From: Dysgonamonadaceae bacterium
Lineage (GTDB): Bacteria > Bacteroidota > Bacteroidia > Bacteroidales > Azobacteroidaceae
Length of the DNA: 12,449 nucleotides
Direction: 5' to 3'
Assembly: GCA_031284225.1 (NCBI GenBank)
Contig: JAITAH010000040.1
Location: 1 to 12,449, forward strand
This document shows, piece by piece, positions 1 to 7,844 of the stretch; position 1 is the stretch's first letter; every line of letters starts with the position of its first letter. A model generated the notes under the pieces. That model was not told the DNA's origin and searched no databases. It saw only the letters and a list, made by a program, of their open reading frames with translations. The translations under genes were made by a program, and so were the position numbers.

Positions 1-1688
1 TATATTTTCAGGGATTGCACATCCCCCGCACTTCCCTTGACAACTAATTTTTTACCCAAAGTATAAACTTCCGGTTTGTAATTGTAAATCGAAGGAATAC
101 CTACGTTCCCTACCTGAAATGTTTGGGTTTCTGCAAAAGCGCCGCCCAGATAAGCGCCGTTAATTGCCTGTACCGTCCATTCATAAATGCCTTCGGGTAA
201 GTCGTACAGTTCATACGAAGTATTGGTGAATACATTTCCCATCCGGCCGCCCACCTGACGCCAGCCGTTTTTGTCGCCGCCCACAACTGCCATCGGATGA
301 TAGAACCATTTTCCGGTAGTCCGATTTTTCAGCGACAGATTATACGTTGTTCCATACTTTCCGGATTCGCTTGCCGGGGCGTTCCACGAAAAAGTAATCA
401 TCACGCCGTCGCCGGTATCGACATGGGCATTCAGATTCGTCGGAGCGGCAGGAGGCGTCGAGGCTTGGGCCGATTGATTGACAACATATCCGGCAATCCG
501 GCGGTTAAAATCGCCGGTTCCTCCACTGTAACCACAGATCAGCAAATCCACTTTGTTGTCGCCGTTTAAATCCGCCACCCGATAACCCTGTTCCGAAACG
601 CCCGGAAAATAGCTATCGCTCAAAGGACTTTTTGTAAAAGCAAAAGTAGCGTTATTATTGCATACATACAAAGCGGTTTGCTGTTTCGTTCCATTCCAGC
701 CGCCGATAAAAAAGTCGAGTTTCCCGTCGTTGTCCCAATCGACAATCGCACTACCATTGCCTATACCGTTCTGGCGATACCATTCGTAAGTTTGAGCAAC
801 CGATGTAGAAGCGCCGTTTTCATTTTTGTAAATCCGGATAATTCCATCATTATCCTCGCCCGAACCCAAATAACCGTCGCCGTTTAACAGCAAATCGAGA
901 TAACCATCGCCATTGAAATCGCCCCAAGAAGCCGTACCATTCGCTTTTTTCCGATAAATATTCACGCCGGCATACTGGGTAAACACCCCAAAACCGTCAT
1001 TTTTGAATAGCGCAGAGAAACGAGTGGCAGCAACATCATCAAATGCTGTGATAAAAATGTCCGGATAATGGTCTTTATCAAAATCTACAACCGTAACTTC
1101 CGGTTCAACAAATTTATAAGATGCAAACGATTGATTAGACGCTTGGAATGTACCATCGGCCTGCTGGAAATAGATAATGCAGTTTTCCTGTCCGTTGGCG
1201 AAGAAATAATAATCCAGCAACCCATCCAAGTTGAAATCGGCAAATCCGCAGGAAGTAACAGTCGCCGCTTTGTTATATGGATACTTAGCCTCTTCGGCAA
1301 GCGTATAAACACCGTGCCCGTCGTTGAGGGCAATACCTACGGAACGAGGCGTAATATTGCTCACTCCCCATCCGGCGAAGATAATATCCAGATCGCCATC
1401 ACCGTCAATATCGCCGAATTGGATATTGCCGCTTTTCCCAATTTTAATCGCCCGGTTGCCTGTCTGAACGGTATAGTTTCCGGCGCCATCGTTAATCAGG
1501 ATAGCTCCTCTTTCAGCGCCACCGTTATTTTCTCCACTGAAAACGACATCCAAATCACCGTCGTTGTCGATATCGGCAACGGCAAAATCGCCTTTTTGTA
1601 TATCGTAAGATATTCCAAAATCAATAAACTGCGCTTGCAAACTCGTTAATGCAAGGGCAAACACAACTAATGTAAATAAACGTTTCAT
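1..1688 (-). CDS. Secreted FG-GAP/VCBS seven-repeat beta-propeller protein with Fn3-like domain, partial (C-terminus off window)
   Basis: Translating from the ATG at 1688 gives 562 residues with no stop before the window edge, so the C-terminus is missing. Residues 1-20 form a signal peptide ending in LQAQ. There is no lipobox cysteine, so this is not a lipoprotein. Seven FG-GAP/VCBS-like repeats with calcium-loop cores follow, at about residues 39-47 (DIDNDGDLD), 93-101 (DIDGDGDLD), 151-159, 202-210, 257-265 (DFNGDGYLD), 317-325 (DWDNDGKLD) and 373-381. Seven repeats suggest one seven-bladed propeller. An Fn3-like domain spans about 412-535. The last visible stretch (EVYTLGKKLVVKG, from about 540) resembles the start of a C-terminal sorting domain (type IX secretion or a related Bacteroidales domain), but it is cut. 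No catalytic motif is visible. As the fourth gene of the susC operon, 32 nt after GH43, it is most likely a glycan-binding accessory protein (inference). A propeller lyase or another enzyme cannot be excluded. Confidence 0.87.
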   Translation of the reverse strand, partial: MKRLFTLVVFALALTSLQAQFIDFGISYDIQKGDFAVADIDNDGDLDVVFSGENNGGAERGAILINDGAGNYTVQTGNRAIKIGKSGNIQFGDIDGDGDLDIIFAGWGVSNITPRSVGIALNDGHGVYTLAEEAKYPYNKAATVTSCGFADFNLDGLLDYYFFANGQENCIIYFQQADGTFQASNQSFASYKFVEPEVTVVDFDKDHYPDIFITAFDDVAATRFSALFKNDGFGVFTQYAGVNIYRKKANGTASWGDFNGDGYLDLLLNGDGYLGSGEDNDGIIRIYKNENGASTSVAQTYEWYRQNGIGNGSAIVDWDNDGKLDFFIGGWNGTKQQTALYVCNNNATFAFTKSPLSDSYFPGVSEQGYRVADLNGDNKVDLLICGYSGGTGDFNRRIAGYVVNQSAQASTPPAAPTNLNAHVDTGDGVMITFSWNAPASESGKYGTTYNLSLKNRTTGKWFYHPMAVVGGDKNGWRQVGGRMGNVFTNTSYELYDLPEGIYEWTVQAINGAYLGGAFAETQTFQVGNVGIPSIYNYKPEVYTLGKKLVVKGSAGDVQSLKI

Positions 1689-1720
1689 ACTTATTCAATT
1701 TAATTAAACCAATAATTTTT

Positions 1721-2815
1721 TTACTGTTGTATTTGAAAATACGGCGCTGTTTTCATCGTTGAACTCGGCACGTCGTTTTCGATGGTAGGCCACCCGTCTT
1801 TCCAGATCACTTCGTCCATCATCAGCGGACGGCGGGTAGCGCCGTTGGGCAGCAACGGATTTTTGTAATCAATGGCATGGTAAAGGATGAAAAAACGTCC
1901 TTTATCGTCCTGAATAATTTCGGAGTTGTGTCCGGGACCTACCCAGCCGACATTTTTATCGCCACGCAGGAAAGGTGTTCCCTCTATCCCATTGTTGAGA
2001 ATATCTCTTCCGTCTTTGGTTTTGTAGGGGCCTTTGACATTATCGGCAATGGCTACCGATAAACGGTACTGACTGTTGGCGCCTTCGCAACAATTGCCCG
2101 TAGAACCGAAAAAGTAGAATTTACCGTTCATTTCGTAGATATAGGTACCTTCAAAACCGTTTCCGGCGATTCTGAACTTGTCGCCTACGGTCGTTTTCAT
2201 ATCGGTACTCATTTCTATACCGTAAATTCCCTCAAAACTTCCCCAAAAGAGATAGGCTTTCCGGTTTCGTCCCGATCCGGTTTCCATATAAAACTGGTCA
2301 ATGCTGTTACGCACACCCGACGATTGCGTATCCAGCACTTTCCCCATGTCGTCGAAAGGCCCGTAGGGATATTCCGACTTGGCAACGCCGACGCCCGGAT
2401 TGGAATCGCCCCAAGCGGAAAAGCTGTAATAAAGATAATATAAACCATCTCTGGAATTAAGTACAATCTGTGGCGCCCATATATAACCACTACTCTTCCA
2501 CGAAGGCTTTGTAGTAAATCCATTCGCTACAAATTCCCATTTTACCAAATTCTTGGAACGCACGATAGGCGCTATCCGGGTAATTCCGGGACCCCAGTCG
2601 TTCTGAGTTCCATACGCATAAAACCATCCATCGGCAGCCCGGATAACGGAAGGATCCGCCAAATCAGGCTCAAATAAAGGATTTTGATACAGGGAGTCCG
2701 CTGTTGTCGGGGGATCTGTCCAAATTAAATCCCCTATGTCTTTTTTATCACAGGCAAAAACACACAGACCTACGAGTAAAAGCAGGCAAAAACCTAATAA
2801 AATCATTTTTTTCAT
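1721..2815 (-). CDS. GH43-family glycoside hydrolase, arabinanase-like lipoprotein
   Basis: This is a five-bladed-propeller glycosidase of family GH43, which typically cleaves alpha-L-arabinofuranosyl or beta-xylosyl linkages. The nearest resemblance by motif is to endo-1,5-arabinanases. I prefer the ATG at 2815 because it starts directly with a lipoprotein signal (MKKMILLGF... with lipobox VFAC, Cys22). An in-frame ATG at 2842, 4 nt past the susD stop, would add nine polar residues in front of the signal. In the 2815 numbering (364 aa), the probable catalytic triad is Asp54 (base, ADPSVI), Asp173 (pKa modulator, NSIDQ) and Glu222 (acid, FEGTY). Other family marks are WAPQI, GPGHNS (a His that often sits near the active-site metal), RRPL and the C-terminal DEVIWKDGWP. 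The usual SIDP is SIDQ here, and there is a CCEGANS motif. It lies downstream of susD in the same operon. The substrate is inferred as arabinan or an arabinose-decorated glycan; the exact subfamily is not determined. Confidence 0.93.
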   Translation of the reverse strand: MKKMILLGFCLLLLVGLCVFACDKKDIGDLIWTDPPTTADSLYQNPLFEPDLADPSVIRAADGWFYAYGTQNDWGPGITRIAPIVRSKNLVKWEFVANGFTTKPSWKSSGYIWAPQIVLNSRDGLYYLYYSFSAWGDSNPGVGVAKSEYPYGPFDDMGKVLDTQSSGVRNSIDQFYMETGSGRNRKAYLFWGSFEGIYGIEMSTDMKTTVGDKFRIAGNGFEGTYIYEMNGKFYFFGSTGNCCEGANSQYRLSVAIADNVKGPYKTKDGRDILNNGIEGTPFLRGDKNVGWVGPGHNSEIIQDDKGRFFILYHAIDYKNPLLPNGATRRPLMMDEVIWKDGWPTIENDVPSSTMKTAPYFQIQQ

Positions 2816-2846
2816 ACTTGCATTGTATTTATCGTTATACATTGTA

Positions 2847-4394
2847 TTATTTATAACCCGGATTTTGTTCGAGTCCGAGTACTAAATGGATTTCCCTGTA
2901 GGGTATCGGAAAACGGTTACTCTGACCGATTACAAAGTTTCCAAATTCGGAATCGCGGCTTTTGAGCCAAGAAATATTTTCCGCTGTATCGAACATTCCC
3001 CAGCGTTCAAGGTCGAACCAGCGCCAGCTTTCACCCGCCAATTCGCAACTGCGTTCGTGTATAATTTGCGCCCGCATTTTGGCATAGTCATTACCAATAC
3101 CGGTAAATACGGTGGAAGCTTCCAGTGGGGGCAGACCGGCGCGCGCTCTCACCCGGTTGATATACTCGTAAGCGTCGGCCGGGCGTCCCAATTCGTTCAA
3201 CGCTTCGGCATACATCAGGTAAATATCCGCCAGACGGACTACTCGAAAGTTAATACCGTTATCTTCATGACTTTCTGCCGTTTTTGTGTCCCAGCAGGTA
3301 TATTTTTTCCAATACACTTTTTCGCGGTTCAAGCCCCAAGCCGTCCATGTCTTACCATAGAAGATTTCGCTGGGAAAAGCAGAAGCGTCGTAATAAAACA
3401 AGGTATGTTTCAGGCGAGGATCCGTTTTTCCGTCCGAGGTTTTTTCCTTTTCCAAATCGGTTTTAACGATATTGCCGGCTGTGGCGTCGTCGTAAGAACA
3501 ACCGTTAGCCGGCAGTCCGAGGAACTTTGCCCGTTCCTGACTAAGCTGCCCTACTCCATTTACAGGACCGGACACGAACTGTACCTCAAACAGCGATTCG
3601 GCATTGTTTTCATTGGCTTCCGTGAAATTGTCGCGATAGTCCGGCATTAGGCTGTAAAGCGGTTGTCCGCTACCGTTTTTCAGGGAAAAAATCGTTTCGC
3701 ACAAGGTTTTCACCTTGTCCCATTCATGGAGTTGCGCCGCCACTTTCACCCCCATGCCCAGCGCTCCGCCCTGGGTAACACGTCCCAAATTGACGTCCGG
3801 ATTTTCCCATTGAGCAGGCAGTCGTTTGGCCGCTTCTTCAAAGTCTTTTTGCGCCTGCCTGTAAATATCGGGCTGTTCGTAAATATCGGAAGTTGTTTCG
3901 GCAAAAGCGCTTGTGTAAACAGGTCCACGGCCATACACTCCCGCCAGATTGAAATAACCGATACCCCGCAGAAAATAAGCCTGACCCACGATCCGCGAGC
4001 GAGCTTCGTTGTTCATATCTATATTGGGCGCATTATCCAGTACCTGATTCGCCCAAAATATACCCTTATATAAATCAAGCCACGTATATAATACCGCTTC
4101 GGCGCTTCCGCTGTTTTCGGTAAGAAAATTGGAATACGACACAAAAGTGGGATTGGGCGAGGAGGAATACCCTTCATCCGAACGGGATACATACAATATA
4201 TGCAGCCAGCGGCGGTATTCGCCATTGAACCGTAAAGCGCGGTAAGTGGCATTCAATCCGGCGGATAAATCCTCTTCCGTTTTCCAGAATTGGGTGGTAT
4301 CCAATTCATTGGGATTTTTCTGTTCCAATATGTTTTCGCAGGAAAATAAAACTGCCAAACCAACGATTCCGAATAAAACATTTATGTTTTTCAT
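2847..4394 (-). CDS. susD-like: SusD/RagB-family outer-membrane glycan-binding lipoprotein
   Basis: SusD proteins sit on the cell surface as a lid over SusC and bind the target oligosaccharide. This 515-residue protein has the usual family length. It begins with a lipoprotein signal and lipobox LFSC (Cys19), followed by the typical N-terminal segment QKNPNELDTTQFW. The SusD N-terminal helical region shows FLRGIGYFNLAGVYG (141-155). The C-terminal RagB/SusD half shows LADIYLMYAEALNELG (388-403), YINRVRARAGLP (411-422), GESWRWFDLERWG (454-466) and the closing FPIPYREI...QNPGY (495-514). It starts 24 nt after the susC stop, and an AAAGG sequence lies 7 nt before its ATG. The glycan cannot be read from the sequence; the adjacent GH43 points to an arabinose-containing polysaccharide. 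I see no truncation or frameshift. Confidence 0.97.
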   Translation of the reverse strand: MKNINVLFGIVGLAVLFSCENILEQKNPNELDTTQFWKTEEDLSAGLNATYRALRFNGEYRRWLHILYVSRSDEGYSSSPNPTFVSYSNFLTENSGSAEAVLYTWLDLYKGIFWANQVLDNAPNIDMNNEARSRIVGQAYFLRGIGYFNLAGVYGRGPVYTSAFAETTSDIYEQPDIYRQAQKDFEEAAKRLPAQWENPDVNLGRVTQGGALGMGVKVAAQLHEWDKVKTLCETIFSLKNGSGQPLYSLMPDYRDNFTEANENNAESLFEVQFVSGPVNGVGQLSQERAKFLGLPANGCSYDDATAGNIVKTDLEKEKTSDGKTDPRLKHTLFYYDASAFPSEIFYGKTWTAWGLNREKVYWKKYTCWDTKTAESHEDNGINFRVVRLADIYLMYAEALNELGRPADAYEYINRVRARAGLPPLEASTVFTGIGNDYAKMRAQIIHERSCELAGESWRWFDLERWGMFDTAENISWLKSRDSEFGNFVIGQSNRFPIPYREIHLVLGLEQNPGYK

Positions 4395-4401
4395 AATTGA
4401 A

Positions 4402-4406
4402 CCTTT
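4402..4406 (-). promoter_or_regulatory. Shine-Dalgarno-like AAAGG before susD
   Basis: On the minus strand the susC-susD gap contains an A-rich run ending in AAAGG, 7 nt before the ATG at 4394. Most starts in this window lack a recognisable Shine-Dalgarno sequence, so this one stands out. It may support separate initiation of susD after susC terminates. An A-rich context alone also promotes initiation in Bacteroidota, so the role is uncertain. Confidence 0.4.
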
Positions 4407-4418
4407 TTTTATTGTTAA

Positions 4419-7400
4419 TCAAAAAGAAACTTGCAAACCGCAGGTGAATGTGCGAACCGGCGGAAAATGTCCGTCGTCGTAACCCTTACTGAACAGTCCG
4501 CCTCCCGAAATTTCAGGATCCAAGCCCGAATAGCCGGTGAGCGTAAACAAGTTCTGCGCTCCCGCATAGATGCGAAAGCTTTCAATCACCCGCGTCGTTT
4601 TCAGGATATGCCGAGGCACGGTATAGCCAATCTGAATGTTTTTCAGCCGAAGGTAATCACCCTTTTCAATCCACCGGTCGGAATAACCGATGATGTTGTC
4701 GGTTTGTCCGATAAAGGGACGCGGCGTTGTGTTCGACGTGCCTTCGCCCGTCCAGGGTTTCAAACTTTTGGGCAAGTTGGTTGTTTCGTCCATACGTTCC
4801 ATCCAAAATTTTGCATTATTATAGATCAAATTTCCATAAACACCATAGAGAAACAGATTGAAATCGAAATTCCTGTATTCGCACGAGAATGTCAGCCCGC
4901 CTTCCAATTTCGGGAAGGGGCTGCCAATCAATTCGCGGTCGTTTTCCGAAAGTTCGCCGTTGTGATCCAGATCTTTATAGCGGATATCGCCCGGAGCTGC
5001 ATTCGGTTGTATCATAACGGTTTCTTCCAAGCCTGTTGTTGCATTGACAACGGTTGCGGAGTGAGCATAGACTTCGTCCCAATTCTGGAAAATACCGTCG
5101 GTACGGAATACATAAAACTCGCCCATAGAGTGTCCCAACGCGGTATAGCTGGCATCGTTTATGCCGGCGAAATAAAAATCATCCCCGTCCAAGGTCAGTA
5201 CTTTATTGCGGATGCCCGACACATTCAGCGATACATCGTATTTGAAATCATTTTGCGTTTCGCGGTATCCGATTTGCCATTCCAATCCTTTATTAACGAT
5301 CTTACCGTAATTCATCCAGGGATTAATGTCGGTACCTTTCGACCAAGCCTGTTCTTTTTCTATCAACAGATCGCTCAGACGGGCGTCAAAATATTCAACC
5401 GAACCGTAGAGTTTTTGATTGAATAAGGAAAAGTCCACGCCCACATTCAAAGATTTCCTGCTTTCCCATCGCAAATCCGGATTAGCCAATCCGTTCTGAA
5501 TCATACCGGGATATACGCCGGAAGACGATCCGAAAAGACCTACTCTATCGCCCGACACAATGTAGGTGGCAAATTTATAAGCCGGTATGGCCTGCTGGTT
5601 GCCGGAGATACCGTAACTCAACCGGAGTTTCAAATCGTCCACCCAATGCGCCGGTTTCATAAAGGCTTCTTCATTGATGCGCCATCCGAAGGAAACGCCG
5701 GGGAAATAGCCTGAACGATAGTTTTTTCCAAAGAGGGAAGAGGCGTCCCGTCTGAAGTTGTACTGGAACAGGTACCGGTCGGCATAATTATAGTTCAGGC
5801 GAGCAATCACGGAAGTCATTGCGATAGCGCTTTCCGATCCCGATGCGTTAAAAGGCACGTCGGGAGAAGATTGGTTCAATACCCAGAAATCCTTAGCAAG
5901 CATATTGTATCCTGAAACGCTGTTGCCGCGCCGCGCCTGTTTTTGAGCGGTATAACCAAGCAGGACATCCAGTTTGTGGCGGCCGATACTGTTTTTGTAA
6001 AAAGCTGTATTTTCCCATTGCCACGATTGCATATTGCCGTTGCCTTCCGACAATTCATCTTCGTACTGGTTACTTGTCAGGTAGCGGAGTTGCTTGTAAG
6101 TTGTTTTGTATTTGTCGTACCAATTGAAGTACTCAATGCCCAGATTGGTTTTCAGTTGCAACCCTTTCACAGGTTCTAATTGAAGGTAGGCGGAGCCGAT
6201 TATGCGGAGGTTGTATTGCCGGTGATCGCGTGTTTCCTGCAACCCGATGGGGTTGGTTCCGTAAGTTTGATAGGCAGTACTGCCATAACCGTATTCCTCC
6301 GGATTTTCGGGATCATAAACAGGAATGATTGGCGGCATCCGCGCCAAATCAATAAAAGGCGATCCCTGCAAGGTTTTGGTTTCGGACTGTCCGACCATCA
6401 GGTTTTCGCCGATGGTGAAAATACCTTTTTTTGCTTCGGTGTTGCTGCGGATGGTCATACGGTCGTGAAAGGGACCGACGACTACGCCGTCTTCGTTATA
6501 CCAATCGAACGAAAGCAGATAGTTGCCGTTGGGATTGCCACCCGAAACACTGAAGTTGTAATCTTTTGTCAGACCGGTTTTGAATAACTCGTCCTGCCAG
6601 TCGGTATTGACTAAAATCTGTCCCTGTGCAGGTTCGCCCGGCCATACTTTACTGGCATTTTCGTAAGCGATCCGGTTTAGTCGCAAGAATTCTATGCTGT
6701 TCATCATTTCGTAGCGTTTGGCGATCTGTGAGACGCCGAGCGTACCGTTAAACCGGATTTGCGTTTGTCCTTCGCCGCCGCGCTTAGTAGTAATCAGGAT
6801 AACGCCATTAGCGCCTCGCGAACCGTAAAGCGCTGTGGCGGAAGCATCTTTCAGAACCTGAACGCTTTCGACGTCGTTCATGTTGAATTGGCGTTGCGAT
6901 CCTTCAAGAATCATACCATCAATCACATACAAAGGCGAAGAATTGTTGAAACTGCCGATCCCTCTAATAATAATGTCGGCATCAGAACCGGGGGTTCCCG
7001 AAGTGGTTACGTGTACGCCGGTGGCCAGTCCCTGCAAGGCTCGGCCGATGCCCGGTAACAGTTGCTTTTCGATCTGCTTGGTATCTACCACCGAAATGGC
7101 GCCGGTAATTTCTTTTTTCCGTTGCGTACCGTAAGCGACTACGACCACTTCATCCAATGCTGAAACATTTTCCACCATTGTTATATTATACACCGACCGG
7201 GAATCGACCGATATTTCTACCGGTTTGTACCCTAAATAAGAAAAACGCACTTTGGCGTCAGGAGCTACGGACAGGCGATACTGTCCATCCAAACCGGTAA
7301 CCGTACCGTTGCCGGTAGAAACTTCCTCAACACTTACACCCACCAGCAACTCGTTTTGCGCATCGGTTACTATGCCGTGAACCGTGCGAGAGGAAACCGT

Positions 7401-7472
7401 TTGTGCGCAAATATCCTTTGTGAAAAGGCTTACGCTAAACCAAATAAAATAAACCAAATAGTTTTTTCCCAT
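4419..7472 (-). CDS. susC-like: SusC/RagA-family TonB-linked outer-membrane transporter
   Basis: This gene encodes a TonB-dependent outer-membrane importer that pairs with SusD to take up oligosaccharides. At 1017 residues it is of normal SusC length. A signal peptide of about 23 residues ends near ICAQ. The SusC-specific carboxypeptidase-regulatory-like domain spans about 31-100 (VHGIVTDAQ to VYNITMV). A TonB-box-like EVVVVAYG lies at 108-115, and the plug domain spans about 118-231 with the family signature SRGANGVILITTKRG. The rest is a 22-strand-type barrel, with a typical late segment (LRLKNIQIGYTVP, AGAQNLFTLTGYSGLDPE) and a terminal Phe. There is no extra N-terminal STN domain, so it is unlikely to signal to an anti-sigma factor. 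This fits control by the nearby hybrid two-component sensor instead. It is the first gene of the minus-strand operon. No Shine-Dalgarno sequence is seen; the leader just before the ATG is A/T-rich. Confidence 0.97.
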   Translation of the reverse strand: MGKNYLVYFIWFSVSLFTKDICAQTVSSRTVHGIVTDAQNELLVGVSVEEVSTGNGTVTGLDGQYRLSVAPDAKVRFSYLGYKPVEISVDSRSVYNITMVENVSALDEVVVVAYGTQRKKEITGAISVVDTKQIEKQLLPGIGRALQGLATGVHVTTSGTPGSDADIIIRGIGSFNNSSPLYVIDGMILEGSQRQFNMNDVESVQVLKDASATALYGSRGANGVILITTKRGGEGQTQIRFNGTLGVSQIAKRYEMMNSIEFLRLNRIAYENASKVWPGEPAQGQILVNTDWQDELFKTGLTKDYNFSVSGGNPNGNYLLSFDWYNEDGVVVGPFHDRMTIRSNTEAKKGIFTIGENLMVGQSETKTLQGSPFIDLARMPPIIPVYDPENPEEYGYGSTAYQTYGTNPIGLQETRDHRQYNLRIIGSAYLQLEPVKGLQLKTNLGIEYFNWYDKYKTTYKQLRYLTSNQYEDELSEGNGNMQSWQWENTAFYKNSIGRHKLDVLLGYTAQKQARRGNSVSGYNMLAKDFWVLNQSSPDVPFNASGSESAIAMTSVIARLNYNYADRYLFQYNFRRDASSLFGKNYRSGYFPGVSFGWRINEEAFMKPAHWVDDLKLRLSYGISGNQQAIPAYKFATYIVSGDRVGLFGSSSGVYPGMIQNGLANPDLRWESRKSLNVGVDFSLFNQKLYGSVEYFDARLSDLLIEKEQAWSKGTDINPWMNYGKIVNKGLEWQIGYRETQNDFKYDVSLNVSGIRNKVLTLDGDDFYFAGINDASYTALGHSMGEFYVFRTDGIFQNWDEVYAHSATVVNATTGLEETVMIQPNAAPGDIRYKDLDHNGELSENDRELIGSPFPKLEGGLTFSCEYRNFDFNLFLYGVYGNLIYNNAKFWMERMDETTNLPKSLKPWTGEGTSNTTPRPFIGQTDNIIGYSDRWIEKGDYLRLKNIQIGYTVPRHILKTTRVIESFRIYAGAQNLFTLTGYSGLDPEISGGGLFSKGYDDGHFPPVRTFTCGLQVSF

Positions 7473-7498
7473 AAATTTTTATTTTTATATAGTTAACT

Positions 7499-7524
7499 TA
7501 TGTTTGCAAATGTAAGCAAACATA
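7499..7524. repeat. 9-bp inverted repeat overlapping candidate susC -7 boxes
   Basis: The arms TATGTTTGC (7499-7507) and GCAAACATA (7516-7524) are perfect complements separated by 8 bases. On the minus strand the element contains TATGTTTG (7524-7517) and TACATTTG (7514-7507), both of which fit the Bacteroidota -7 consensus TAnnTTTG. They lie 45 and 35 nt upstream of the susC ATG. A TTG at 7552-7550 is a weak -33 candidate for the first box, but its spacing of about 25 nt is long. The element could be an operator, a 5' leader hairpin, or simply a by-product of overlapping promoter boxes. Confidence 0.55.
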
Positions 7525-7555
7525 TATTAATAAAAGGTTCTATTCTTTTCAATTC

Positions 7556-7630
7556 GTTGTATTTCTCTGTCAAAAAAACTCAAAAATATATTTTGACAGT
7601 CAATTACCAGTTTTTGACAGAACATTTGCA
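7556..7630. promoter_or_regulatory. Candidate HTCS/AraC-type operator: three TTTTGACAG motifs upstream of susC
   Basis: TTTTGACAG occurs at 7591-7599 and 7612-7620 on the plus strand and, inverted, at 7567-7575 (CTGTCAAAA). The two direct copies are exactly 21 bp apart. Their match extends to TTTTGACAGnnnATTnnCA, which is 14 identical positions over 19. The inverted copy matches this extension partly. AraC-family regulators typically bind direct half-sites about two helical turns apart, and HTCS proteins end in an AraC-type domain. The array sits just upstream of the candidate susC promoter. Assignment to the HTCS at 9193 is inference. Confidence 0.6.
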
Positions 7631-7707
7631 TTTCGGATAAAAGCGTTTGGCGCTTTCGATATATCTGTGTTCGACGGATACTTTGCGAAACGGGAGATAT
7701 ATTGGCT

Positions 7708-7725
7708 AAAAAGTGCGCACTTTTT
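7708..7725. repeat. Perfect 18-bp palindrome, candidate operator for the serpin promoter
   Basis: AAAAAGTGCGCACTTTTT is a perfect 18-bp palindrome without a spacer. GGC (7704-7706) and GCC (7726-7728) could extend it with one unpaired base. Its right arm overlaps a TTTTTG (7721-7726) that could serve as a -33 box for the serpin. It resembles a dimeric repressor site more than a terminator, because the RNA stem would be mostly A-U pairs closed by a GCGC loop. Confidence 0.5.
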
Positions 7726-7753
7726 GCCGAATCAAATTCCGATTATATATTAC
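7721..7753 (+). promoter_or_regulatory. Candidate serpin promoter (-33 TTTTTG, -7 TATATTAC)
   Basis: TTTTTG at 7721-7726 is followed after 19 nt by TATATTAC at 7746-7753. The spacing agrees with the Bacteroidota consensus (TTTG, 19-21 nt, TAnnTTTG). The -7 box matches only its first half (TAnnTT). Transcription would start near 7760, giving a leader of about 85 nt before the ATG at 7845. This is a weak match by eye. Confidence 0.35.
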
Positions 7754-7844
7754 TTCTTAAGAAATTGAACTTTCATGCAACGTTTTTTCGCTTCTTTTCA
7801 TCTAATTAAACAGAATGTTAAACAAACAAATAAATGTATCATTT

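Larger units (their letters stand above)
7473..7844. promoter_or_regulatory. Divergent regulatory region between the susC operon and the serpin gene
   Basis: No credible gene lies in these 372 bases, which are AT-rich. The region must hold the susC promoter (minus) and probably the serpin promoter (plus). It contains a 9-bp inverted repeat at 7499-7524, three TTTTGACAG motifs at 7567-7620, a weak hairpin at 7640-7656 and a perfect palindrome at 7708-7725, most of them listed separately. No riboswitch or strong intrinsic terminator is evident. Confidence 0.8.

Noticed and set aside
1068..1649. Plus-strand open frame of 193 codons
   Set aside because: It lies wholly antisense to the FG-GAP gene, whose minus-strand frame has a signal peptide and seven regular repeats. 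The plus-strand translation has no family features.
2886..3650. Plus-strand open frame of 254 codons inside susD
   Set aside because: It is antisense to an intact susD with clear conserved motifs; composition and translation look like a reading shadow.
4431..5426. Plus-strand open frame of 331 codons inside susC
   Set aside because: Despite its length, it is antisense to the barrel region of an intact SusC and shows no recognisable domain or signal.
7640..7656. Small hairpin AAAGCG-TTTGG-CGCTTT, considered as a terminator or leader structure
   Set aside because: The stem is only 6 bp and is not followed by a clean T-run on either strand. It falls between divergent promoters, where termination makes little sense.
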